Below, in pieces: positions 18,147 through 30,200 of a stretch of DNA of 64,000 nucleotides. Every line of letters starts with the position of its first letter. The first letter of the stretch is position 1. The stretch covers positions 4,464,001-4,528,000 of the forward strand of contig NC_065893.1 of assembly GCF_905147045.1 (NCBI RefSeq). The letters run 5' to 3'. The position numbers and the translations under genes are program-made. The stretch comes from Nymphalis io (Eukaryota; Arthropoda; Insecta; Lepidoptera; Nymphalidae). The notes below the pieces were generated by a model that had not been told where the DNA came from, did no database searches, and was given only the letters and a program-made list of their open reading frames with translations.

Positions 18147-19983
18147 AACTTAATTGCTCGGAAACATCATGTTAGCACAGGCTACAGTCAGCAGGTTAGA
18201 AGCCTGCAAAGCGGCCTTATCGCTATAGCGATCTCTTCCAGGTTATCTTTGTAACCGAAAATAGTTTTACTATAAGTATATATAATAACCAGTATTATTA
18301 CTTTTTGAAAGCCCTGTGTTTGTATCGGACGTGGCTTTTCGTTGGTTTCGTGAAAGCAAATGAAGATTTTTTTTGTGTTTTAAGCATCAATTAATACCAG
18401 TAACACGAAGTGCCTCAACAACTTTACGGTGTGCTATATCCTTTTTCTTGCATTTTAATGCCGTTCAATAAAATGAGAGGAAGGCAATATAATATTGTTT
18501 TTTATAAACAACTTTTACTAATAATAATTGGGACAATTATTCGTCATCGATGGCCACCCTTTTTGTTTAGTTACTCAGGCAAATTATCATCTTTATTTTT
18601 CTTGACGCTAGAAAAATAGAATCGATAATAATAGGACTTAAGTTAATAATTACCGTACAATAATCTATATTAAATTTAACTTTATTTTTACACACAATGT
18701 TTTTATTTACTTAATTATAGAAATAGTAAAACCCAAAGCTATATAAAAACACGCTTCAGTTAAACATGAAACAAAAGAATATTAAATTTATTGTTGGTAT
18801 TAAATAAATAACACTTGCTTAGCTTCACATAATCCTATTGATCGTAATGTTAATTTTAAATGTAACATCAAATTTGTTATGAAACAAATTAAATTAGAAA
18901 TATTTATTTATGTACATCACTTAATATATTTAATAATTACATATTTCTATATTGTATTTGATTTAATAAAAATATAATCGGTTTCAGAACGTCATTGGTA
19001 TTGTTTGGTAAAAAAGTTAAAAAATTGTTTTCCCGCGCATATATAAAAAAGGAGAACTGAACGATTGTCATCGAATTAACAATATATTATATTTTGTTTT
19101 AATTAAATTTAAAATGTCTCATAAGTTATTATACTAAAGATTTAATTAACAAATAATAAAATTTATTACTTCTACTGGTGTATTTATTAATTATAAGGTA
19201 AATATGAATACGTCACATATTGCACTGAAAAGGATTGTTCGAAGAGGGATGAGAGACATGATTTAATTCATCTTGAAAGCTGTGAAGTGTAAAATATTTG
19301 AATTTTGAAGGCTTGCTTGCTAGAGTCGTTTGCTCGTTGGTTCGACGCGGTGCGCGCGGGGTTCAAAATAAAATACACTAACAGCGTCAAACCGGCTTCG
19401 CCAGCGTTTGGACGTGGAGCGTTTGGACGCTTGTCTAGAGCGAACGAAATTAACTAGGCGCGAAAGTTTGACACCATAGAAGCAAAAACGTTATTTAAAA
19501 AAACTGCTTTATTTTAATGAATTAATTAATAAATATTTTTCAAACTGTTTTAGTTTTATAATAACAAAGCTACGTTATAGGTAAAAATTTAAAATAACGG
19601 ACGTTTTTTTTAAACTAATTATAGTTAATCTCTGGATTTACTTTAATAACATTTTCGGTATATATAACAACTTTTTATTTTAGTGATTATGTAAAAGTGT
19701 AACGTTTTAATACAATAGGTGTATACTGTTGGGAATATAACAGGCCTTTTTGTGACTTTTCACATTGTTTTCTGAGACCACAATTTCCTGCCAGGAATAA
19801 TATTTGGTAAGTCTTAATTTGATAGTGTTACTACTTAAAATAATTATTAATATTTTGATTAAAATATTTGCATAAACATAATATTTTCTTAGGTATTTAG
19901 TTAATGACAAAAAAGTTTTGGGTTAATTGCGTATATTATAAATAGTTACAAATAATTTAAAAATTATATTATTATGTAAATGC
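18147..19983. other. Intergenic stretch with a CpG-rich patch at 19317-19470
   Basis: No gene seen. At 18219-18230 there is a perfect 12-bp palindrome (tcgctatagcga) in what may be an old repeat remnant. The 19317-19470 patch is clearly richer in CG than its surroundings ('gacgcggtgcgcgcggggtt', twice 'gcgtttggacg'); it could be a promoter or leader exon of the gene that begins at 27 kb, but nothing fixes strand or splice sites. Confidence 0.4.
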
Positions 19984-20003
19984 AAGTTATATATATATAT
20001 AAC

Positions 20004-20071
<68 letters not shown>

Positions 20072-20093
20072 TATATATATTTATATATATATT
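19984..20093. repeat. (AT)n microsatellite
   Basis: About 110 bp of mostly alternating AT, opening with the perfect palindrome aagttatat...atataactt. Likely variable in length. Confidence 0.95.
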
Positions 20094-20370
20094 GATGTAC
20101 ATTTTCATTCTTTATAAAGTTGATATATATATTAAAAATTAACCTGTTTGAAATTTATAAATATAAATTTAATGAGCATTAAAAATATTTCGAATTTGAC
20201 GCGTTAAGAAGAAATTATAGCATGGAATAATTTTACGATAAGCGACCGTGCGTTCTTATCGCGGTTTTGATATTTTGTTTGAATAAAGGAAAAAGATTAT
20301 TTAAAATAAAATTTTGTAAGTAATTAAGTAAGTATTTATTTCTCATATCAGATATATATTTAATAATAAT

Positions 20371-20474
20371 AATTATATCCTATAATAATATCCTGGGACA
20401 TTTTTCACACACGGCCATCTGATCCCAAATTAAGCTTGTACAAAGCTTGTACTATGGAAACCAGTCAACTGGTA
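20371..20474 (-). mobile_element. SINE-A copy, 3' piece, split by a LINE
   Basis: Contains 'tcctgggacatttttcacac', the 'ggccatctgatcccaaatta' block and 'ctatggaaaccagtcaactg'. The rest of the same SINE resumes at 21759. Confidence 0.83.
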
Positions 20475-21675
20475 TTTTTTTTTTATTTTTTTTATTTTTT
20501 ATTTATTAGGGAAACATACAGCATATCGTATATTACAACTTAATATAATAATCATATTTTAACACTTATGCCAGTTAAGTTTCCACTACTGTTTTAACAG
20601 GGAAGTGGACTAATTTTGATGTTACATAAAATATAACTATTTATGACAAAGTAAAATTTTAACGTAAATATGGTTATGGTTAGTTACTAATAAGTATTTT
20701 TCACAAGATTATAAAATTTACTTAAACTATTTTTAAACAGATCAATGTGGTTGTATTTTCTATTATGACTATTACAAGATCTTAGAATAAAAGAATTTTT
20801 GAAATAATTAGTTTTATAAATGGGTATTGAAAAAGTATCCTGAGAGCGAGCGTTAAAACGAGGACACTTAAATAAAATCTCACTGAGCAGATATGGAGAA
20901 TCAATTAAATTATTTAATATTTTGTAAAGAAACATTTGGTCTCTTTGTTCTCTACGTTCTTCAAGTGGCATAAAAACAGAGTCAGGAAAAGTAAATTTGT
21001 ATCGCAACCTCCTGATAAATTTGTTTTGTATATTTTCAATTAAGTTGACATATTTTGCATATTGTGGATTCCAAACAGTTGACGCATACTCTAAATGTGA
21101 CCTAACGAAAGCATTGTACAAAATTACAAAGGTATGAATATTTTTAAAATCTGCCCCTTGCCGAAAGATAAATCCAAGCATTTTATACGACTTCATCACT
21201 ATTTCCTCAATATGCTTATCGAATATAAGTTTGTTGTCTAGTTGTACCCCAAGGTCTCTCACCTCGGTTACCTTTTTTAATTTAGTATTAAATATGGAAT
21301 AGTCAAAAATTATTTGTTCTTTTTTTCTCGAAAATGTAATTACACAGCACTTGTCAACATTAAGCTGCAAATTATTAGCAATGCAATATTGTCCTAATTT
21401 ATTTAAATCCTCTTGTAAATGAAAACAGTCTTGATTATTTTTTATTATCTTAAAAATTTTAGTGTCATCAGCGTATAATAAAACTTGAGAATTTTTGAAA
21501 CAATTTGTTACGTCATTAATAAAAATGTTAAAAAGTAAAGGGACAAGGTGAGAAACTTGTGGTACACCCGATGTTACAGGAATAAAACTAGACATATATC
21601 CTTTAATAGCAACGGCTTGAGATCTTTCGCGGAGATAAGATGTAAGCCAACGTAGAAGGTCACCATGTATACCGA
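20475..21675 (-). mobile_element. CR1/jockey-type LINE, 5'-truncated, reverse-transcriptase C-terminal part
   Basis: An open frame of more than 320 codons on the minus strand ends in TAG at 20689-20687. From the 5' side it reads LLRWLTSYLRERSQAVAIKG, then TSGVPQVSHLVPLLFNIFIN, the catalytic LLYADDTKIF (YADD), NLQLNVDKC, 'VRDLGVQLD' and 'HLEYASTVWNPQYAKYV'. These are RT palm and thumb motifs of non-LTR elements. The usual GVPQGSxLGPLLF has two Gly-to-Val changes, so it is probably inactive. A 3' UTR of about 200 bp ends in an A-rich tail at 20475-20510. The endonuclease and RT N-terminus are missing. Confidence 0.9.
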
Positions 21676-21681
21676 TGTATG

Positions 21682-21779
21682 TATATGTAGTATATGTAAG
21701 TAAAAAGTTGTATATGTAGTATATGTAAGTAAAAAGTTGTATATGTAGTATATGTAAGTATACTACATATACAACTTTT
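21682..21779. repeat. 29-bp tandem repeat and 21-bp hairpin at the LINE 5' junction
   Basis: The unit tatatgtagtatatgtaag + taaaaagttg is repeated about 2.7 times from 21682. The last copy forms a perfect inverted repeat with the resumed SINE-A sequence: 21732-21752 pairs with 21759-21779 around a six-base loop (tgtaag). Confidence 0.9.
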
Positions 21780-21935
21780 CTTTTGTAAATACATACTTAT
21801 ATAGATAATTACACCCAGACTCAGGACAAACAGACATGTTCATGCACACAAATGTCTGTCCTGGGTGGGAATCGAACCCACAACCTTCGGCGTGGAAGGC
21901 AAGTCCAATCTACCAACCACGCCAACCGCCTTGTC
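21759..21935 (-). mobile_element. SINE-A copy, 5' piece, split by a LINE
   Basis: Continues the SINE-A that starts at 20474: 'acttttcttttgtaaataca' to the B box (minus strand GGTTCGATTCCCACCC) and 'ttggcgtggttggtagattg' A-box region. An (AT)n run follows at 21940-21964. Confidence 0.85.
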
Positions 21936-22784
21936 AAATATATATGTATATATATATATATATACTATTATAGAATTTATTATTCTATAAATAATAAAGC
22001 ATTGCCAGGTCGCTGCGTTTCGTGTTGTGCCAACTTAAATTAACTTTTTTAATTATTTATATTTTAGTTAGTTATTGATAGGCAGTTAAAGAAGTTATCG
22101 CAATACAAAAGGAAATAAGAACATCTTTGAAAAATTGCATTAAAATATATTAAAAACACCGGCAAATAATAAACACATTACATTACTTATTTTACAAACA
22201 GCTACAATAAAATAATATGTTTTAGTCTCAAATACGAGTAAATTGTATAGTATTACAGCGAGATATTCACATATAATGAGATAGTAGCAGGCCTACTATA
22301 TAGTATTGTCGTATTTTTTTACTACGGTTAAAAAAAGAATGCCAAGCATCTTTAGGTGGCTGTTGGCAAGTGTATGTTTATTAAAACTACTACGAACAGG
22401 TGAATATAGCACGTGCCTGAGCCAGGTGGAACCGAGTATTTTTTTATCATCGTTTCCAGATGCAAGTTCCTTTGATGAAATACCATGCATGCAACTATTT
22501 TCATTTATCGTCTATTTACACGATAATTGGTGATAAAGAGTTAAAAAAAAAAAACTATTTTCTAGATGCAGTATTGGCAGGCATGAAATAAGCAAAGATT
22601 TTTAATTTCAATATGAATGAATTATTTGACTGTAAATTTTAAAATATAATTAAAGCATTCCTTTTAATAATAAAGTATCATATACGAAAATGATACATGA
22701 TTTTTACGCAAAGAAAAGTAAATAATTTACGCTAGATAGGTAACGTTATTGTGTTAAGTCATAATAATAAGTCAGGTAGTTAAT

Positions 22785-22978
22785 TCATCTCGTGCTTGAC
22801 GGTGAAGGAAAAAGATCGTGAGGAAACCTGCATGTGTCTGATTTCATTGAAATTCTGCCACATATGTATTCTACCAACCCGCATTGGAGCAGCGTGGTGG
22901 AATAAGCTCCAAACCTTCTCCTCAAAAGGGAGAGGAGGCCTTAGCCCAGCAGTGGGACATTAACAGACTGTTACTGTT
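22785..22978 (+). mobile_element. SINE-B copy, 5'-truncated
   Basis: Starts inside the body ('ttcatctcgtgcttgacggt'), runs through 'gcattggagcagcgtggtgg' and ends with 'cccagcagtgggacattaac'. The tRNA-like head is absent. A further 60-bp 3' scrap lies at 23645-23705. Confidence 0.8.
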
Positions 22979-23644
22979 ATTGTGTTAAGTAGCTTTAGTC
23001 TGAATGAAAATAGATCGATTTGTTAAATTAATGATTTTTAACAGAGCAGCTGTAGAGGTTCCTTTTTTGGACCATTTCGAATTTAGTCATTGAAACAAAA
23101 ACGTGATTGATGAGTATTTGATATTAGTCTTTCAATATTATTCAATGAATTTGCACGTTTTTCTTAGGGTACACTCTTATTTTTAAATAAAATCATAAAC
23201 ATGCATTATATAATTTATTTATTTATATTATGAAAGTGCAGGAAAGAACGTTTGTGTTTGTGGCAAAGAAAAAATTTGTTATAAAGTGAATCGTGCGCTG
23301 ACAGTCGTGATCGCATTTATCGAGATACAAATATATGACATTGATTCTTATATCTTTTATGCAATTGCAGTTTATGCGACCCATATGCATCTTGTTTCGT
23401 ACGGATAGAACAAAGTACAAATCATTACGGATTCATAAAATTTCATGATAATAAACAGTATATTTTAAAATCAGATATGGTTTTCCGCCAAGATGGGTTG
23501 GGTTAGTAGGTACTAACCTTGTAGGTATTAATCCGCGGTAATACATCGTATTGTTCACCCTATGTTCTTTCCCTTGTGAATTTACACACCTGCGCGAACA
23601 AGTCTATTAATATAACAAGACATTTAAATGATTGACTCTAAACA

Positions 23645-23705
23645 CTACCACCTGCTCCTCAAAAAGGAGAAGGCCCAGCAGTGAGGCATTTTCAGCTTGT
23701 TACAT
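23645..23705 (+). mobile_element. SINE-B 3' scrap
   Basis: 'ctcctcaaaaaggagaaggc' then 'ccagcagtgaggcattttca' matches the last 60 bp of SINE-B with an internal deletion. Confidence 0.65.
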
Positions 23706-24017
23706 TTTTTTACACCATCATAAAGTATCACAAAATAATCAAATAGCTTAATTGCTGATATATTTCAATGTTATTACAAACATCAATAAAATTATCTCTT
23801 AACATTCCTATGCTCTACGCATGAATCTTCTTTACATTAGTCACGGTGACTTAAGGCTTAAGTAAGAGAAACTTTCTTATTACTTCCACGGATAAAGACA
23901 AACCATTTATAAACTTCAGTGGTCCAATACACTTATGAATCTGGTAACGTTAACAAGGACTGATATTAAAATAATCTCGTCGAGAATTCAGTCTTTTCTT
24001 TAAGGTATATTATGTAC

Positions 24018-24186
24018 TAGTAATCACCTGCAGCTTCACCCGCTTGTTGGGGGGAGAGAGGCGGATATCAGTTAAAAAAAATGTAGCCTTAGGGTTCAAG
24101 CTTGCTTCATACCAAATTTATCAAAATAGTTCAGTGGTTTAGCCTTGAAAGCGTAACAGATAGATTTCGCAATGATAATATTAGTA
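24018..24186 (+). mobile_element. RTE-like LINE 3' tail
   Basis: Order 'gcagcttcacccgctt', 'gggttcaagcttgcttcata', 'caaatttatcaaaatagttc', 'agtggtttagcc', 'tttcgcaatgataatatta' is the 3' end I know from RTE-type LINEs. Worn and without ORF. Confidence 0.55.
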
Positions 24187-24417
24187 AAGATTTTAACTAT
24201 GGACATTTAAATAACTCCATGTACGGAGTCCACCGGTTACTATTGTACGTGAAAATATAATTTATTTTCTTAAGTTTTAAACCATAAAGCTATCATGGGT
24301 GATGTCATCAACGTATTATAAACATTCCTTTATATAATTAGTAGAAAAAGATAGATTGTGAAGTTAGAACTTATAATAGGCGAAACGCGTAGAGTCGTAA
24401 TAATAGCGACTAATATA

Positions 24418-24557
24418 ATGCGAGGCGCGGCGGGCGGTTTGACTCGTGGCTCGGCGCACGCGCAGCCTCCGGTTTTGCTCCTTTTGTGTCACGTATAATA
24501 AAGCATTTTCTGTTGTGTGTGTTGAAGCTCTATATGTGCGTACAACACAAATACATC
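24418..24557 (+). promoter_or_regulatory. CpG-rich block, candidate promoter / leader exon of the echinus-type gene
   Basis: 'gcgaggcgcggcgggcggtt' and 'ctcggcgcacgcgcagcctc' stand out in AT-rich surroundings. A fair donor, ACATC|GTAAGA, lies at 24557/24558, so a non-coding leader exon spliced to the acceptor at 27006 is possible. This is inference; no initiator or TATA decides it. Confidence 0.35.
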
Positions 24558-26340
24558 GTAAGAAATCATTCTCTGTTTATACTAACCAAACAATATTTTA
24601 TATGCCTACTTACAAATGTGCGTAATGTAAATTATGTGTCGTATTAAACTTTGCATATTCCTATCTAAATTGTCGCTTAACGTTTGTTTTCATTTAATTG
24701 TAAAACAATAATGACGAAACTAATATATTAAAAATTAAATTGTCGTAATTAATAAACCAATCAGCGTAGAAACAAATTTATTGATTGTTTTGCAATATCC
24801 ACACATATTTGCTTGAGGCGGCACGACAAAGCGGCTTAAACACGTACTTTATAATACTCGCTACGTGACTCTCTGTATTGCCACGTATCTATACAAAGAA
24901 ACTAATTCACACATTTCCACTTTTTTATTTATTCTTAAGTCTTCGGCAAATCCTTTCTGACAATAAATACGTTTCTTACTGATAATATAATGTAAATAAT
25001 AGTGAAAGTAATAGTAGTCTAATAATTTATCATTTATTTATTCGGTATCCACATTTAGTCTTATTTATTATTTAAATAAAAGTAAGAAGCAATAAAGTTT
25101 TATGACGACGTCAGGTACAATATCGTCTTGAACTTTAAAGAGTTCAGTCCCCACTTGAGCCGTTACAAGAAAGCTTTTAAAGCTATATCTTAAACTTATT
25201 TATTACTAATGGACCACTTGAGATGGTCTTTTTAGTTTAAACTAAAGTTTCACTTTGGTTTTGTTCCCAAGAAATATGGTAACACTTCAGAATTTATTTT
25301 TTGCACCTATCTCTTTCACACATTTGACTGCTTTATGACCATATATTAAAGTGACTAGTTTTAAGATAAGGCTAAAGAGTTTTTATTTAACACAAAATTG
25401 CTTTTCGATCTAAAATAAAAAAGGACTTGTAAGTCATCAAAATATATTGAATGATCTATTTATCGTAATAGCTGTGACGAGTCACAATATTTTTATGAAG
25501 TTTTTTATTGCCACTACTAAATTTTTTTTTGTATGTGGCATGAAACTGCTGTAATACAGTTATGACGGTTTAGTGACAATATTTTTTTATCGTGTTTTCA
25601 AAAAGTAGGATTAATGATTTTCATTTGACTTGATCCCAGCCACATCCCATCTCGACATCATCATCATCTGTAAATCTGTAAATGGGTAATGAAATATCTG
25701 AATTTTTTTAGAGTTTTACGTTTTGTTATTACATTTATAACATATCATAATTAATAAACAACGTTATAAATTAACTTACGGACAATTTCTCGACGCGTAC
25801 ATAAACAAGAGCATCCGTAGATCCGTCTTGAACTATCTTTAAATAAATATTTAACCAGAGGCGAGTTGGTTTGCGCAAGTGATATCGAGGAATTAACCCC
25901 AATTTTTGTTAAATTATCGATCTCGTTCCCAATAGATCGGAAGTGATGGCGGCGTCTGACCGAGAATAACTCAGTTGCATACTTTGTATTTACACAACAT
26001 TGTGTTAATTTAAACACGTGTTATGAAACATATTAAGATAAAGTGTCAATGTATGAGTTTCGAGATTTTTTAAGCGAAAAATAGTGCATTATTTATTTTC
26101 CAACTGGGTTTAGTCGGTCAGTTGGATTGGTAAATATTTAAAATCGAATTTCCTAGTTTACATTACAACTATTTATGCTAAATCTCGAGGTGCTTTAATA
26201 TTGAGTCTTACTGTTTTGTATTAAAGCGTACTAATATATTATACTAAAGGGAGATACCGGTTTTTGATATAGGAAATTTTGATAGTCAAATCAGTGATTC
26301 TGATTATTAGCAACAATGTCATAAAGTTTACGTTACACAT

Positions 26341-26460
26341 GGTTTAATTGAGCAGGAGCCGCGAAAGGAATGCAGCCAGACGATGGCTTGTCATTAGATG
26401 GCGTCGGCCAGGAGACTAATGAGTGCCCGTCTTTACCTTCCGTGTACATTCCCTTATAAT
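26341..26460 (+). other. GC-elevated block with a 29-codon ORF
   Basis: An ATG at 26370 opens MQPDDGLSLDGVGQETNECP and stops at 26459. The block is richer in GC than its neighbours and lies 550 bp before the coding exon's acceptor. It could be part of a leader exon or nothing. I do not recognise the peptide. Confidence 0.25.
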
Positions 26461-27006
26461 AGTCGCAATTGTGATGCCTCGAATTTTTGTTCTGATGGTG
26501 ATGGAGCTCGACAGTGATATTTATTTATTTTTACATTGTAAAAAACTATGCATATCGAGTAAAATCATGATTGATTCCATGAATAAAGATCTATCTATTT
26601 TTAATCTAAAATAATTGTGTCTAATAATATGAAAACGAAAAAAAAACAGCACGTTTTTTAGTTCAATAACAATTACGTCTGAAAATGTAAGAAATTTTGG
26701 TAATTTGGGTCAAAACAATTAAGGGTCAAACATTAATTTCAAAAAAACGTTAAAACTGTACAAATGACTGGGAATATTTTTATAAAATAATATGGAAAAA
26801 AAGTACTCAAAGCTTAAGCCTATATTTGTTTGTAAAGTTTTGTCTATATGTTTGTTTGTCTATACCAAATAAAAAAGTAAAATAATACCATATTTTAATT
26901 TAACTTTTACTCTCTTTTACTCTACATTATGTTAGTAAATTAAAGATCACATCATAAATGTAATCTTATATTGAAATTGATTTGTTTTATTTTTGATTAT
27001 TTTCAG

Positions 27007-27256
27007 ATACTCTTTGAAGATGCCACTCTATGCGATCTAATAAGATGTGCCGAACATAAATTATGAAAATGGCTGAGTGGTAATTGAAATGGCGACCACG
27101 ATGGCGACTCCTGCGCACGATCTCTACGTGCATAACAATGAATTACGTCCTCAGCACTCACGGGAAAGCTCGAGAGATTCTGGAATCTTCCATACGACTA
27201 AAGGACTATGGAATGCCCCGGGACAAAATAATTGCTTCTTAAATAGTGCTGTACAG
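27007..27256 (+). CDS. ec: echinus-type exon with start codon and Cys box
   Basis: Acceptor attttcag|A at 27006. Leader of 82 nt then ATG at 27089: MATTMATPAHDLYVHNNELR and on to GQNNCFLNSAVQ; donor CAG|GTAAGT at 27256/27257. Three short upstream ORFs precede it in the same exon (ATG at 27020, 27041 and 27063 or 27069, each closed within 8 codons), and an in-frame TAA lies 9 nt upstream of the start, which fixes it as the first possible in-frame Met. A second in-frame Met follows at codon 5. The coding part is 168 nt, 56 codons. Confidence 0.9.
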
Positions 27257-30200
27257 GTAAGTCATTATTATTTTATTAAAATATACGCAAATAGGTATAG
27301 TTAATATTATATATATAATTCAGTAAATAAATTAATTTCTGAACACCGAATGTTTTACGTCAAACGCAAATAATATAGATTTATATTATGTACTCGTAGT
27401 TATTAACTTAATTTTTTTTAAACCAACAATAACACATACTAATTAAGCATATATAAATAAACAGCAATAGTAATTTCAAATAAATGAATAATTATTGTTG
27501 TTTATTTAATGGATAACATTTTGTTTTTAAAAAATATACATTTTTAGCTAATTTCTGCCGTAAATATATTTTATTTGTGCACTCAAGCTTTACTCTCGAG
27601 AACGTAAACATACATATTCTCGGTAATAACAGAGTTCTGGGAAGTCTAGAGAGAATTTACGAGTATAGGTACTCGTACTGTTGTGTTGAACATTTGTGTT
27701 AATGTTCGTGCACTTGTAATGGTTTTTTGATATACCTGTGTAATACAAATGCGTCCTCATATGTGCTTAATGACTATTCATTTTCACAAATTAATCGTCA
27801 ACTTGAATTATAATTTGTATTGATTTAAAGACTTTACAAAATAAAGTTAGTTAACATTATATCATATGATAATTTTTACAAGCGTTTATTTAACGACCTG
27901 TATGTGTGGGTAAATCTTGCAATCGAATTTTAAACTAGTTTCACCGAATCTGCTGAGGTGAAATTTTGGACACACTTTTGACGCTTGTGACAAACAAATC
28001 TAGCGAGCTTACTTATAAACGTTGTTTACATCATAATTAGATAAACAACGACATCAAACTCTTTCGAATGTCGAATCAATAAATACAGAAAGAGACAAAT
28101 CAGTGTTGACCTTAACAGCCGCTAAGCAAAGAAGTAAGCGTTATACACAAAATATTGACCCTTTTTTATTTTATATGTCTGTGTTTTTTTGCTACAGTAA
28201 TTTAGTTAATTTAAAATCAAATACAATAAAGCCTTAAATAAAAACAAATAAAAATTAAAAATAGTTACTGCAGCAGAGTTTCCCCTTTGAATCGCAATTC
28301 CGATTCTCTGGGCGAAAAATGAACGAGCCCTCCTGTCACCAGTAGAGGCAATAAGACAGGGTGTAATATTTTTGATGAAACTTTTTCCACTATTACTCCA
28401 AGGTACAAACGTTTTAATACATGGAATAAAAAAATACCTTTGTTTCAAATTATTTACGTGTTTTCTTTAAATTATTGTTATTTATGAGCGGCTTTCATGT
28501 TTGGCACTATATGTGGTGAAATGAGGAAAACTGCCATTGAAAGTATAATTCATTCAATTGTCTTGCATAGGCGCTTAGTGTGATGACCAATGTTTTGAAC
28601 GAAATCACGGTTTAGTTTTATTGCTTATTATTAAAGTATTAAAGTTTCTTCAAAGAGCATGACGTTAACTGTGCGATTATTTACTTAGTCATAGTCCTAA
28701 TCATTATAAGTTAAACTTTTTATTTTATTTAATATTTAAAAAGTATAATACAATGTTCGAACAAAATAAAAGACTATATGAGTTGGTGACATTAGTAGCT
28801 ACTACTATAACTGTGAGTGCTCATTTACGACAGGCCATCTTTAATTACATGCTTTTCAAAAAACGCATTTATGGCGTTCAGAATACAGTCCATTATATAA
28901 ATATACTTCTTAGATAATAGATTGCTTAGGACATCGAGGGTCGGACGATGACGTGACCAATAAACAAGAACCTGTTTGGAGAGCCTAAAGCACCTATTTG
29001 ATGGTGACATTTAACCTTAATCAAATTTCTATCACGAACTTGCCTAATATTTTTTCTTTTATCTATCTTAAAGATTAGAACGGATTTTTATTTAGGTAAT
29101 TTATTTAATGTACATTAATGTTTTTGTTGTGGTTGTAAATTGTAATAATTACTTTTATACACGTTAAGTAATATTTCTGTAAAGTTACGTCATCAATGAA
29201 TAGCCTATAATATTTTAAAAGGGTAGAATTTTATATCTACTTCTTTATGATTATGTTATCAGTCACCCTTTTCTTTATTAATTGCCTAAAAGGAAATAAG
29301 ATTTCTTAAGCAGTTTATTGTACATAAGGAAACCTTTCTTCTAAACATACGTAAATAAATGTTATTAAAAGTGATTGCAATTTTCGACACATTTGGTACA
29401 CGTATGATAAAAATTCCAGCGTCGTTGACCGCGCTTGATAAACTGATCCAATTTACATATATGTAATTACGGTACAGAAGTAAGACAAAAAATACATGAC
29501 TTGAATAATGACGACCACGGGTGCTACGACCAACGTCCATTAAAGTGCCTCGACTTAGAAAAAACGTCTTCTGATTATCATAGTAACAATTTACTTGAAT
29601 AAACTCATTATCATTATATTTATTCATTCTATTTTATGAAAACATATTTAAAATATACATGGAAGATTTTACTTTAATATTCTGTGAGTATTTCTTTTAT
29701 TTTAATGTTTATGCTTGTATTTAAATATTTATTTTATATTGATATATATGCCATATAAGCTCATTTGTCGTGGTTAGTTCAAACCCGGCCAAACTCTATT
29801 GAATTTTCATGTGCTTTAATTACGTGTTTAGCGATGAAGGAAACATCATGTACAGTACAGTACAGTAACAGCCTGTTAACGTCCCACTGCTGGGCTAAGG
29901 CCTGTTCTCCCTTTTTGAGGAGAAGCTTTAGAGCTTATTCCACCACGCTGCTCCAATGTGGGTTGGTAGAATACACATGTGCCACAATTTCAATGAAATT
30001 AGACACATGCAGGTTACCTCACGATATTTTCCTTTACTATCAACCACGAGATGAATTATAATCACAAATTAAGCACATGAAAATTCAGTGGTGCTTGCTC
30101 GGGTTTGAATCCACGATCATCGGTTAAGATTCACGCGTTCTAACCACTAGGCGATCTCGGCTTGGAAACATCATGAGTTCAATAAAAATCTGTCACATGT

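Noticed and set aside
22296..22533. Overlapping ORFs on both strands
   Set aside because: No recognisable family or splice context; each strand equally open.
28206..28448. 80-codon minus-strand ORF
   Set aside because: Contains a peptide stretch I associate with dispersed repeats; no gene support.
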